Shown: one piece after another, positions 9,471 to 18,511 of the stretch
How positions within the stretch are numbered: the stretch's first letter is position 1
Layout: every line of letters begins with the position of its first letter
DNA from: Pelomyxa schiedti
Taxonomy: Eukaryota > Evosea > Pelobiontida > Pelomyxidae
Assembly (NCBI GenBank): GCA_020536535.1
Contig: JAHLWZ010000600.1
Location: 993 to 51,552 of the forward strand
Direction: 5' to 3'
DNA: 50,560 nt
Translations under genes and position numbers: made by a program
The notes under the pieces: model-generated
Told to the model about the DNA's origin: nothing
The model's input: the letters and a program-made list of their open reading frames with translations, nothing else
Database searches by the model: none

Positions 9471-11567
9471 TGACCTTTGCAGCTGCACCATTTTATTGGT
9501 CTGTTCTCCTTTTCTTTCTTTTTTCTTCTTCTTCTTTTTTGCCTTGTGTTTGTCAATTTGTATTATTGAATAATAAAAACCTAAATAATTTCATTTTCAA
9601 ATATATTAAATATATATTTAATATATCCCTGGCCTTAAACTTCCAACACAAATAAAATAAAACAGAAAGGTGATGCTGTGCTAATACTGGGTGAGGGTGT
9701 TTCTTTGTGGTGAATTCCACATCGAAATATGATACCACTTCATTGCTTGTACGCGCTGCTGCTGTAGGCACAAGGTTTGTTGCAAATAATTCGTATTATT
9801 TTATTATTTTTTAAAAATATCTTTTATAAGTACCTCTCACTCAAGGAAATAGTTTTTTTCGTAACATCAATGTCTTACTCCTTGGCCTTGTATGCCTGTT
9901 GAAGATTTTTATTTGACTTGTCCTGTGAGTACCGCTCAGGTTAAGGCACCGAGAACTTTTTTTTTTTAAAAAAAAAAAGTAAAAGGTACCAAATGTTTCT
10001 TAAGTGTAACTACAGTACCAATGCGGTGGTAGACCATAGTTGTGGTGGTGTGGTATTGGGAGAGGGGAGTAGCATTCGAAAATACTACTGGACCAATTCA
10101 CTTGGCAGGGTTCATATCTGTAATTTTGTTAGAAGCTAGTGAGAACTCGAGGGAAAACCTACCTTTACGAGTATGAGAAAAAGGGAGTCACTGTGACAAG
10201 CATGGCTCCAACGCGTAGCAGACCAAGAAAAAACGGACCCGCCAAAGAAAAGAAAATAGGTTCACAAGGAGCGGAAAGCACACCTCAAAGAGCAAGTGTA
10301 ACCGGATCAGAACGAGCAAGTCCCCACTGTGTTACGATTAATATTTCGTAGTTAATAAATTAAATACTGTACAAACCCAAGGTTAACGAGGGGAAAAATA
10401 GCTTACGACCATTCAATGTGGTATTTACTGGAATTCTGCTGATCCCCTTCAACTCAATACCCAACTCGAAAGCAACAAATACCTGCCACTTTGAAGAATA
10501 CAAGAGAAAATCGAGAGTTGTCTTGGAAAAGAAGAAAAAGAAAAAGAGATTGGCCCAACAGATCTGTTCTATTTATTGCACCGACCGGCATTATTGGCTG
10601 CTGGAGTAGAGCACTCGAATTAAAACAAAAAGCACCAGGTAAGAAAACATGTGCAAAGACAAGGAGGGGTTTTTTGAAGGCTTATGGGAAGTGCTCTGAG
10701 GAACTCAGGTGCACAAGTAACCACAGTGATCTGCCAAAACTGCGTTGGCACAAAGCAATATCGACCCCCACCTGTGTCAGGATCCTGGTTGACTTACTTT
10801 GCCCAGGGGAAACAACAGTTGGGGCACTACGGTGACCAAAAACGGAGCTCACCTTGTGAAGCAGGTCAAAAAAAAATTTTTTGGGGGATTTCCATACACG
10901 AAACCAGATTGGAGCCGAGCCTACCAAAACTGTAGCCTCGAGACTGAACGAGCTTGTAGCTTTCTCTGCTGAAAGCCTGAGCTGCAGTTTAAATTCTATC
11001 TCACTTTCATTGTGTGGCACACGGCAGGAAGCCAACTCAGTGTGACCTCTGTAGAACGGAATGTCAACAAACAACAGAGCAATGCTGTTCCTGTTCACCG
11101 GTAGTGCCCTCATTACTGGGTTGGCTGGGTTTTTTTTGGGTTTTTGATTTTGTTGTGTTAGCCTTTCTTGACGTTCTGTGCGTCGTTTATGTGGTATGGG
11201 ATCATGTATTTTTGGTTTGTCCCTTCTTTATTGTTGTGGAAAATAATACAGTCAAAAATGTGTACCCAGTATTAGTGCCAATTTGAAGGTATAACAGGCC
11301 TTACAGAATGTCAGCATGTCCCCGTCATCCACCGCTTGTGCTATCCCAACCAGAGCACGTAGCGGAAGGTTCGAAATTGAAGAAAAGCCTGGAACTTAGT
11401 CAAGGGGGCACCAGAGTAAATGCTACCATTTTCTGTGACATGTGGATGCTGCTTGATACACAGCAATGCGTGGCAGTGCCTCATTAGCGCATTACAGGTA
11501 TGTGTTTCACTGTCTAAAGCTGCATCAAGTAGCAAATGCACGCCAGCTTCTGTTCCCTGTTAGTGAG
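9471..11567. other. AT-rich and unassigned region
   Basis: No gene is recognised. Small basic frames at 10139-10351 and 10491-10835 have no family resemblance that I can defend; a minus-strand frame at 10682-11113 is equally uninformative. The stretch holds A/T homopolymers (about 9958-9978), a 26-bp perfect palindrome at 9601-9626 and possibly further decayed transposon sequence. Confidence 0.4.
9601..9626. repeat. Perfect 26-bp AT palindrome
   Basis: The 26 bases from 9601 to 9626, made only of A and T, equal their own reverse complement. They lie about 130 bp beyond the end of the retroelement remnant, in AT-rich DNA. Such palindromes can mark transposon target sites, a matrix or terminator hairpin, or chance in AT-rich DNA. 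Confidence 0.7.
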
Positions 11568-12092
11568 TCAGCCCCCCCTTTTTTTTAAGTCTTGGCTGTC
11601 AAGTCCTACCGACGTTTCCATGGTTGACAAAGCTGCCTTATTTAGTTCCCACTGAGATTTCATACTATTTTGCAGGTCCAGCCACAGCGAGCCCAGGTGG
11701 GCTCCTGCGCACTCCATCTTGTTTTTTCGCAGCTTGTTATCCTCCTCCATTTCTAGAAGCTCCCTGTTTGCAATATTTAGTTGCTTTTGGCCTTCATCTG
11801 CTACACCCTTGAGTTTTTCAATCTCCCTTGCAATGCCGGTTTCGACATGAGAAGTTGCTGCGGAGCAGGCGGCAGGGGAAACGATATAAGACAAAGAGGG
11901 GAGAAGTGCAGAAGGAGCGGTAGCAGTGCCACTTGAGGCAGAGGTACTGGTGACGTCGTGGGACAGCGACGATGTGGGTTCGACACTCGTGCCGCCAGTT
12001 TGGCGACCTCGGGGCTTTTTCGCTTGCCGTTCTGATGGCGATGGCGCTGTATCCTTTGGGCTCCTCTTGGACATGACCGGTACAAAAAACAA
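11568..12092 (-). CDS. Small coiled-coil protein, repeat-associated (copy 1)
   Basis: A 174-residue minus-strand frame. The better start may be the internal ATG at 12074 (M-S-K-R-S-P-K). Residues about 10-35 are a basic Lys/Arg/Pro/Ser-rich segment resembling a nuclear localisation signal (AKKPRGR). Residues 35-85 are Ser/Thr/Ala-rich. Residues about 95-170 are a helical, charged segment of coiled-coil type (IEKLKGVADEGQKQLNIANR). A second copy of the N-terminal half, with a large Ser-Pro expansion, lies at 14710-15005. Because the frame sits inside a duplicated repeat unit it may belong to a mobile element. Function unknown. Confidence 0.45.
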   Translation of the reverse strand: MFFVPVMSKRSPKDTAPSPSERQAKKPRGRQTGGTSVEPTSSLSHDVTSTSASSGTATAPSALLPSLSYIVSPAACSAATSHVETGIAREIEKLKGVADEGQKQLNIANRELLEMEEDNKLRKNKMECAGAHLGSLWLDLQNSMKSQWELNKAALSTMETSVGLDSQDLKKRGG

Positions 12093-12142
12093 TTGTGATG
12101 CCCTCGCCTATTATCTAACTTGATCTATTAATGTAACCACGG

Positions 12143-12376
12143 GTGCCATGCACCGTGCAGCTCCACGCACTCGCAGGACAATGCCTCGCATGTAGAGAAT
12201 GTTACAGCAGTGTGCTCCGGGTGTTGGCACAACCCCTTCACTTTCCGGGAAAACAATCAGTTGCAAGAACAATAAAAAGAACCAACACCAACAAACATGA
12301 CCAGGTTGTCATCGTCTTCTTTATATAAAAACTCTTCGTTTAGTTAGAGTGCGCGGAGCTGCGCGGTGCATGGCAC
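12143..12376. mobile_element. MITE-like element with 30-bp terminal inverted repeats
   Basis: Bases 12143-12172 and the reverse complement of 12347-12376 match at 28 of 30 positions, giving a 234-bp unit flanked by inverted repeats. There is no obvious target-site duplication or transposase. The left terminus recurs at 15056-15085, where the following sequence matches for about 150 bp but the right terminus is missing. The structure fits a small non-autonomous DNA transposon; a stable hairpin RNA gene is an alternative. Confidence 0.5.
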
Positions 12377-12459
12377 TGTATGACAAACCCTTATAGATGT
12401 CAAAAGCGAAGTCGGTGGAGCGAAACCAAGTTAATGTCGGGACCGCTGTGGCGGTTTCC

Positions 12460-12838
12460 AATGCAGTCCCAAAGTGTGTCGTTTTGTGCTGTTGCGCATT
12501 CTATTGGGTGCACAGCACCTCTGGGTGTTCAGTGTAGGAACAATCACACAAATTGCCAACGGCCCCGATACTCACTGTGCAGTCACGTGTGTTGGTGTGC
12601 CAGTCTGTCATGCAGGTGTTGGGGTGCCTTTGTGGGGGCTTGTTGCCTACATTGGCCAAAGCGAGGCTGTGCATCGTGCACCGCTCGTGTACGTTTTTCT
12701 GTGAGATCTCCAGCGACACTGTTACCGTTCCACGCTGCAGTGCATCGTAACTGCAGTCACTCTTCACTGGCGTCGGGACAGCCGCAACCCAATGCGTAAT
12801 TAAAAATCATGGGTTCTCTGATGAGTAAACAAATGTGA
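12460..12838 (+). repeat. Dispersed repeat, segments B and A, copy 2
   Basis: Bases 12588-12838 match 27655-27902 in the same orientation. Part of the block (about 12476-12672) matches 15247-15460 in reverse orientation, while the right-hand flank (GACACTGTTACC onward) is in direct orientation in all copies. The unit ends with the segment A start (GGGTTCTCTGATGAGTAAAC). Small frames within it differ between copies and are not protein-conserved, so I treat it as non-coding repeat DNA. Confidence 0.75.
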
Positions 12839-12906
12839 GGGTGGCACAGGTACTGAGGTACTCTCAGATGGGGTTGGGGTTGTCTTAACAACTACAACAG
12901 TAGCCT

Positions 12907-13620
12907 TCAGCTTCTCAACATTCCCAGTTGTTTCTGCCCACTTTGTGATTGCCTTCTTTCGTGCTGTTGCTGTTGCTCTTGTTGTCTGACACTGGAAGTG
13001 GGTTGCAATCGAATGTCATCATCTCTCAGAGAAGCAGGAGGTGCTGGGATCAGCACCTCCAAAGGAGTAGACTCTTTGTGGAACTGAAACTCTAAGATGA
13101 GTTGCCTCCTCTCTGGGGAAGCTCCAGCATACATGTTGTCTAGCAAACCAGTAAACATGTTGTCTTCTTCTGTATTGTGAGTTCTTCATTGGCTCCACCA
13201 CATTTCTTTGATGTTTCAACTTATCCTCAATTGCTTGGTGATGTGCGTTGCAGTTGCTTCTATCTGCCATGATATCATATAGATTGAACATACCCTCTAC
13301 AGCTTGGGTTGAATGAGGTTGACTCCAGCAAATAAACCAACGAAATCTATCAAGAAATTCACCTTCAACAATCACTTGCTCTGTGTACCAAGTTGTGAGT
13401 TCTGACTCCCAAGGAGCACCAAAGCTCCAGTGCTCAAAAAAGGCAGAAATTTCAGTAACTGTTCAGTACAGATCTGTGGGAACTCCAACCACTTGTTGCC
13501 ATGAAGCACATAACTCTTGTGAAAGGCCTCAACAAAATCTTTCGCCTTGGCATAACCTTGACTTACTTTCTCAGGGGAGGATGAGAAATTCGCTTTGACA
13601 CTCTTGAAATAGAGCCCCAC
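12907..13620 (-). pseudogene. Degenerate minus-strand coding remnant (possible transposon ORF)
   Basis: Three adjoining minus-strand frames (13620-13372, 13375-13019 and 13158-12907) together look like one disrupted protein: a helical region (KVSQGYAKAKDFVEAFHKSY), a middle part (GEFLDRFRWFICWSQPHS) and a Q/R-rich tail (RQQEQQQQHERRQS). At least two frameshifts or introns separate them. The position between dispersed repeats suggests a Gag-like or other element-encoded protein, but no diagnostic motif is visible. Confidence 0.3.
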
Positions 13621-14393
13621 ATTGGCAATAATTGCTGACAGGCGCTCTTTTTGCTTGCAGACCTCAGAGGCACATCTACTAAGGTGGTTAGTTCACTCTT
13701 TCTTCAACAAAAAACCACACTTGTTCTTGTGCTAGAGTTGTCAATATTGTGTGGTTGAGCTCTTTTCATGAACTGAGTTTTCTTTCTGTCAGCTCGTGCA
13801 ACTGGGGTCTGAGTGTTGGAGTCACTCCCCTGGAAAAGTGGTTGACAAACAATGGTAGGCAACACAAACATGAAAAACCACTGTCAATGAGGAATTTGCT
13901 GATGAGGTTGCACCAGTATGTGTTGTCTCCTCCACATTATCATCAGACATGTCTGTCATTCAATATTAGCACCTCACGACACAACTGACCATTACCAGTC
14001 TCTCAGCCCAGCTGTTTGGTAAAAAACAGGAAAAGAACAATCTGTCCAACGCAGATTTACTGTGGATTTTCACCAGTTACCACCAACTTTTGTATTTTCT
14101 CCCTTCCTCAGTCTCAAATGTTAATGGTAACCAGGGGAAACCTTGACAACAAGCTACTGACTCCCCCTTGGTCGCACCTAGTCTGAGACTCTCTATTGGA
14201 GTGAATAGCAACGAGGCATACAATCTCCGCTCCTCTCACCTCCACTGAGGTAAGCAAGATTCCAACAAGGAAGGACACGGACTTTTTCTCGACTTCAAGA
14301 TATGGCTGAACAAAAAAAACACCAGACCACGATCCTGTGCTACGATAAGGAAAATGACGGCGTTCCGGTCTGTTGATTATTTTATTCAGCCAT
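13621..14393. other. Unassigned sequence before the TMEM43 exon copy
   Basis: No gene, RNA or repeat with support is seen in this 770-bp stretch. Short frames exist on both strands but lack conserved motifs. Confidence 0.4.
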
Positions 14394-14609
14394 ATGTGAA
14401 TCCCAAAAGAAACCGAAAACGGAGAATGAGGGTCGGTAGGACGTACCGGTACATTTCGCGTCGTAAGGGGGAGGAAGCGGTAGGAGCGGAGTTCATGGGA
14501 AAGTGGGGAGCCACTGTGGCTGCTGCGTTGTTGGCATTGGTCTCTTTGGTTTTCTTTTTCTCTGAGAAAAGGTGCTTTTTTTTTTTTTTTTTTGATTTTT
14601 CTCCCTCCC
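14394..14609 (+). pseudogene. Duplicate of TMEM43 exon 1, cut by assembly gap
   Basis: From 14394 to the gap this sequence is almost identical to 15696-15925, which carries exon 1 of the TMEM43 gene. It has the same ATG (14426), the same basic N-terminus (RTYRYISRRKGEE), the same hydrophobic helix (ATVAAALLALVSLVFFFSEK) and the same donor followed by a T-run and TTCTCCCTCCC. It stops exactly where the Ns begin. It is either a true partial duplication or two alleles or misjoined contigs placed in series. Confidence 0.75.
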
Positions 14610-14709
14610 NNNNNNNNNNNNNNNNNNNNNNNNNNNNNNNNNNNNNNNNNNNNNNNNNNNNNNNNNNNNNNNNNNNNNNNNNNNNNNNNNNNNNNNNNNN
14701 NNNNNNNNN
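14610..14709. other. Assembly gap (100 Ns)
   Basis: Exactly 100 N characters, a conventional scaffold gap of unknown true length. The left flank is a copy of TMEM43 exon 1 and the right flank is the middle of a copied coiled-coil gene, so the gap lies in duplicated DNA that would defeat an assembler. Confidence 0.98.
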
Positions 14710-15005
14710 ACGATATAAGACAAAGAGGGGAGAAGTGCAGAAGGAGCGGTAGCAGTGCCACTTGAGGCAGAGGTACTGGTGACGTCGTGGGACAGCGACG
14801 ATGTGGGTTCGACACTCGTGCCGCCAGTTTCGCGACCTCGTGGCTTTTTCGCTTGCGGTTCTGATGGCGATGGCGATGGCGATGGCGATGGCGATGGCGA
14901 TGGCGATGGCGATGGCGATGGCGATGGCGATGGCGATGGCGATGGCGATGGCGATGGCGCTGTAGCCTTTGGGCTCCTCTTGGACATGACCGGTTCAAAA
15001 AACAA
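14710..15005 (-). pseudogene. Second copy of the coiled-coil protein gene, with Ser-Pro expansion
   Basis: The minus strand from 15005 to the gap matches the first half of the 11568-12092 gene: the same start segment (MSKRSPK), basic patch (AKKPRGR) and Ser/Thr-rich segment. It differs by an expansion of about 16 Ser-Pro pairs where the first copy has one or two. The coiled-coil half would lie in the gap and is not seen, so completeness cannot be judged. The start could be 15005 (M-F-F-E) or the internal ATG about 18 bases further in. Confidence 0.55.
14863..14958. repeat. (GATGGC)16 hexanucleotide repeat
   Basis: Sixteen perfect GATGGC units in 96 bp. On the minus strand, in the frame of the coiled-coil gene copy, it encodes Ser-Pro pairs. 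The paralogous position at about 12033-12045 has only two units, so the expansion is specific to this copy. Confidence 0.95.
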
Positions 15006-15690
15006 TTGTGATGCCCTCGCCTATTATATAACTTGATCAATTAATGTAACCACGGGTGCCATGCACCGCGCAGCTCCACGCACTCGCAGGACAATGCCTC
15101 ACATGTAGAGAATGTTACGGCAGTGTGCTCCGTATGTTTGCACAACCCCTGCACTTTCCGGGAAAACAATCAAACAAAAAGTTGCAAGAACAATAAAAAG
15201 AAACAACACGGACGGGCCAGAGCCGTGTAGATAGTTGTGAAAAAACGTGCAGCCTCGCTTTGGCCCAATGTAGGCAACAAGCCCCCATGAAGGCACCCCA
15301 ACACCCGCGTCACAGACTGCCACACCAACACACGTGACTGCACAGTGAGTATCGGGGCCGTTGGCAACAGAAAAACAATTTGTGTGATTGTTCCTACACG
15401 GAACACCCAGGGGTGCTGTGCACCCAATAGAATGCGCAGCAGCACAAAACGACGTTCCATGAGATCGCCAGTGACACTGTTACCAGAACACGGTGCAGTG
15501 CATCGTAACTGTTGACACTCTTCAACGGCCGCAACCCGATGCGTAATTAAAATTGCGGGTTCTCTGATGAGTAAACAAATGTTGCGAAAGTTGTTAGGGA
15601 TGGGGTTTTCTTGTTTGGACTCCAACACACGAGTTGCCTGCGACTTTTCTGCGGCCAACACCACCCTTCCTCTGCCCAGTGCAATTTTTT
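15006..15690. repeat. Dispersed repeat, copy 3, with internally inverted block
   Basis: 15040-15210 matches 12130-12280 in direct orientation. 15247-15460 matches 12476-12672 in reverse orientation. From GACACTGTTACC (about 15472) through segment A to about 15690 the match is direct again, to 27780-28010 and 8670-8815. The copy therefore carries an inversion of about 200 bp relative to copies 2 and 4. It ends against TMEM43 exon 1. Confidence 0.8.
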
Positions 15691-15726
15691 TTGTATGTGA
15701 ATCCCAAAAGAAACCGAAAACGGAGA

Positions 15727-15877
15727 ATGAGGGTTGGTAGGACGTACCGGTACATTTCGCGTCGTAAGGGGGAGGAAGCGGTAGGAGCGGAGTTCATGGG
15801 GAAGTGGGGAGCCACTGTGGCTGCTGCGTTGTTGGCATTGGTCTCTTTGGTTTTCTTTTTCTCTGAGAAAAGGTGCA

Positions 15878-15908
<31 letters not shown>

Positions 15909-17290
15909 GAGTTTTCTCCCTCCCACTTATTTGCGTAACCAGGTATCATGACGCAGAGGTGGCTTTTGCTACTTTGGAACCAGTGGATGTTACGACTAGT
16001 GATATGACCATGCTTAGCTTGTATGAAGGCCAACTTGTGCACTTCTCGTCTTCCAACCTTCACATATTGAACACTGTGGAGGACCCTGAGTTTGGTTAGA
16101 TTATAAAGCCACTGTAATCTCATGAATTGTAATGGGACGACTTTGTAGGTATCACTTTCCCCGGTTCCTTTCAGGCCAAGCGGCATACTGAGTACTGCCA
16201 GTGGGTTGAAACCTCCTCAACTACCACAGAGAAGGACAGAGATGGCAATGAAGTAAAAACAACTACATACTATTACACAAAAAGGTACTTCCCCTTAACG
16301 CTTATTTGCATAACATTATGTTAGTTGGGTGTATCGCCCTATTAACTCCTATTTATTTGATCAACCGTTTGCTCATTTCAATCCTCAGTATGGATCTTCA
16401 ACTTGATATTATTTTGTTAAGGTTACAATTTGCTTCGTAGGGATGATCCCTTCCCAACTATAACATTACCCCACCCGGCAGTTGTTGTTTCTGGCAAATT
16501 TCATCTTCCAGCACCACTTGTAGCAAAGATACGTGGTCCTGAAAGTGACGTTTTATGGGCACGTGACCAGTTACAAGGCTTTCAAATAAGCCTTGCAGCC
16601 AAAATGTCTTTTGCATACATACCCTCCACAGGGTACTTCCTGAGGTTTTTTTTACAAGTACATTGTCCTTCACTTAATACTTCTAGCCGGTATAATGCAG
16701 GAACAAATTGGATGCAATATGCGGGAATGTTTTTGGAGGGTACTCTATTAGACTTCCAGCTTGGTGACTTCCTAGGCGCATGCACCCCTGGAGACATCAG
16801 AGTGCGCTACACTACATTTGCTCCGGATTCTGTTTCTGTCATTGGAAAGATGTTAGGACCCGTTCCAGGGGGGCCAGAAGCAGTTCATGGAATCGGCCAA
16901 TGGATTACTGAAAATGGTGTAGATGCTACACTACTCCACACTGGAATCCTAACAGCTGACGAGATGTTGACTGCTGAACTGAATAGCCTGTGGTGGCAGG
17001 CAACACTCGTTCATGCAGTTGCTGCACTGGTTTGGGGACCTGCTGTAGCTTGGGTTCTGTTTTCTACTGGACTTCTGGAGGGCAGTGGAATTTGGTGGTG
17101 GATTGTTGGTGCTGGCGTGGGTTTATCATTTGGCATTTATGCTTTGGTGTTCCTGCTCACAGGGCAGATAATGTCCTGTTTATTGCAGCTACTATGTGCC
17201 GTAGTACTTGTTGTACTGTTTAATACCGTGGATAAGTCGCTGAATGGTGTTGTTTCACCTTCTGTAAAGCCCCCAGAGGCCAGCCAGTAA
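15727..17290 (+). CDS. TMEM43: TMEM43/LUMA family membrane protein (about 409 aa)
   Basis: Exons 15727-15872, 15943-16094, 16149-16284, 16441-16632 and 16687-17290 join with exact phase. The layout matches the family: one N-terminal helix (ATVAAALLALVSLVFFFSEK), a long lumenal region with LYEGQLVHFSS and TEYCQWVET followed by a charged stretch, then three or four C-terminal helices (from about 16996: HAVAALVWGPAVAWVLF, then IVGAGVGLSFGIYALVFLL, then LLCAVVLVVLF). Animal TMEM43 is about 400 aa, sits in the inner nuclear membrane/ER and binds lamins, emerin and innate-immune adaptors. The organism here need not share those partners. The fourth intron (54 nt) is in frame without a stop, so it can hide inside one reading frame. 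The gene converges on the metallophosphoesterase with a 74-bp gap. Exon 1 is duplicated at 14394. Confidence 0.85.
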
Positions 17291-17364
17291 CTAAAAAGAA
17301 AGCTTAGGGATTCATTCCCTTGGAAGTTTTTTTTTTCCCTATTCACAGAGTATTCGTCTCCACA

Positions 17365-18302
17365 TCAATTCTTCAGAAAATGCAGAGGGATGACCAAAGG
17401 TTGCAAAAGAGGCTCATCAGGCGCCACATTGACTGAAGCACCAACCCACGTGACGAGAAGGCTTTCGCTATTTTTCACAAAGTATCTCTCATGTGCATGA
17501 CCTGATATGTGAATCCGACGTGGCAAGTGTGCCGGTGGAAGCATTTTGGTAAATGGCGGCCAAAGAGCTGGGTCATTAAGTCTATGATGGGCTGTGGAAA
17601 AGGGAAATAGGGTCTTAAATCAGTGGTTATTTTACTAGTAAAAGGAGCACACGGCTAATTGGTGCGTGGGTAACGAGAATGTCTACGTCATTACAACTTC
17701 CAAAAATGGAGTCCCATGAGCTCTCCTCTGGTATGTGGTACGTGGTACCAAATATCGAGAGTGCTCGTCCCTGAAAATCCAATGTCCGGCCACTATTTAC
17801 AAGCAAGGTAAAATTGCAACCTGCTGACTAAAACAAGAAAGGAAGCATTAGGTAACATAGTTTTCAGCAGAGACCCACATGACGAAACAGTGTAGAGAAC
17901 CAATTGTCATGATTGCCATATACCTGAAGGAAAATGCGTCAGGTAGGCAAGGCCGGCTTATTCCTATACCACAAACTTCCTTTCTTTCGGTATTTCATGC
18001 AGAACCGGATCTTCATCCATCCACAGATTGAAGTCTCTTGTCTGCTCCAACGTGCCACTTGCATCCCCTTTATTTTTTATTCTTACTTATTTAAACAAGC
18101 ACTGCTCCGTAACAACTTATGTTCAGTTTAAAAACCAAAACCAAGACCAGAAAAGTGATTGCACACCTGAGTGCACTAGAATTGTGTTGTTGCGTAAGTC
18201 GCAGCCGGAATCAACCACGTTCCTTGTGTTCATAGTCCTGTGCATTCCGTGCGTGTCTGACATAGCCACGAGGAACACTTTCGGTCTTGCATCCGCCAAC
18301 AT
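17365..18302 (-). CDS. Metallophosphoesterase (calcineurin-like, MPPED type, 226 aa)
   Basis: Five exons on the minus strand: 18302-18167, 18067-17970, 17923-17879, 17827-17653 and 17591-17365; all phases close and the total is 681 nt. The five metal-binding blocks of calcineurin-like phosphoesterases appear in order: VAMSDTHGMH (D-x-H), HSGDASG (G-D), VYGNHDNW (G-N-H-D), DILVTHAP (H) and ISGHAHE (G-H-x-H). Size and order match the MPPED1/MPPED2 and bacterial UPF-type family, which hydrolyse phosphodiesters (cyclic nucleotides in vitro for MPPED). The exact substrate cannot be read from sequence. There is no signal peptide, so it is probably cytosolic. It lies tail to tail with TMEM43 and downstream of the two-domain gene on the same strand. 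Two exons are only 45 and 98 nt, so a search for long frames misses most of this gene. Confidence 0.85.
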
Positions 18303-18511
18303 GTTACTGTCCAACTTATAACTTGGTTACTTTAAATACGGGTTTGGTAACTTTTCGGGTTCGTGTTTCTGTGTAACAAAACTTTCTTAGTTTTGGGATT
18401 TTTAAATTGTCACCTCAGTATCGGCGGTACTGGTGTTTTTTATTCCGCCAATTGATTTAACTTAAAAACGTACGGAACGGAATTCGCTCAGCGGAAAATA
18501 CACAGGGGTCG

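Noticed and set aside
12501-12767. Shared small frame starting M-K-S-D-C-S-Y in two repeat copies
   Set aside because: The copies drift into different frames with DNA-level conservation only, so it is a by-product of repeat similarity.
14114-15040. Long minus-strand open frame of about 308 codons across the N gap
   Set aside because: It runs through 100 unknown bases and the antisense of TMEM43 exon 1 and a hexamer repeat; openness across Ns is meaningless.
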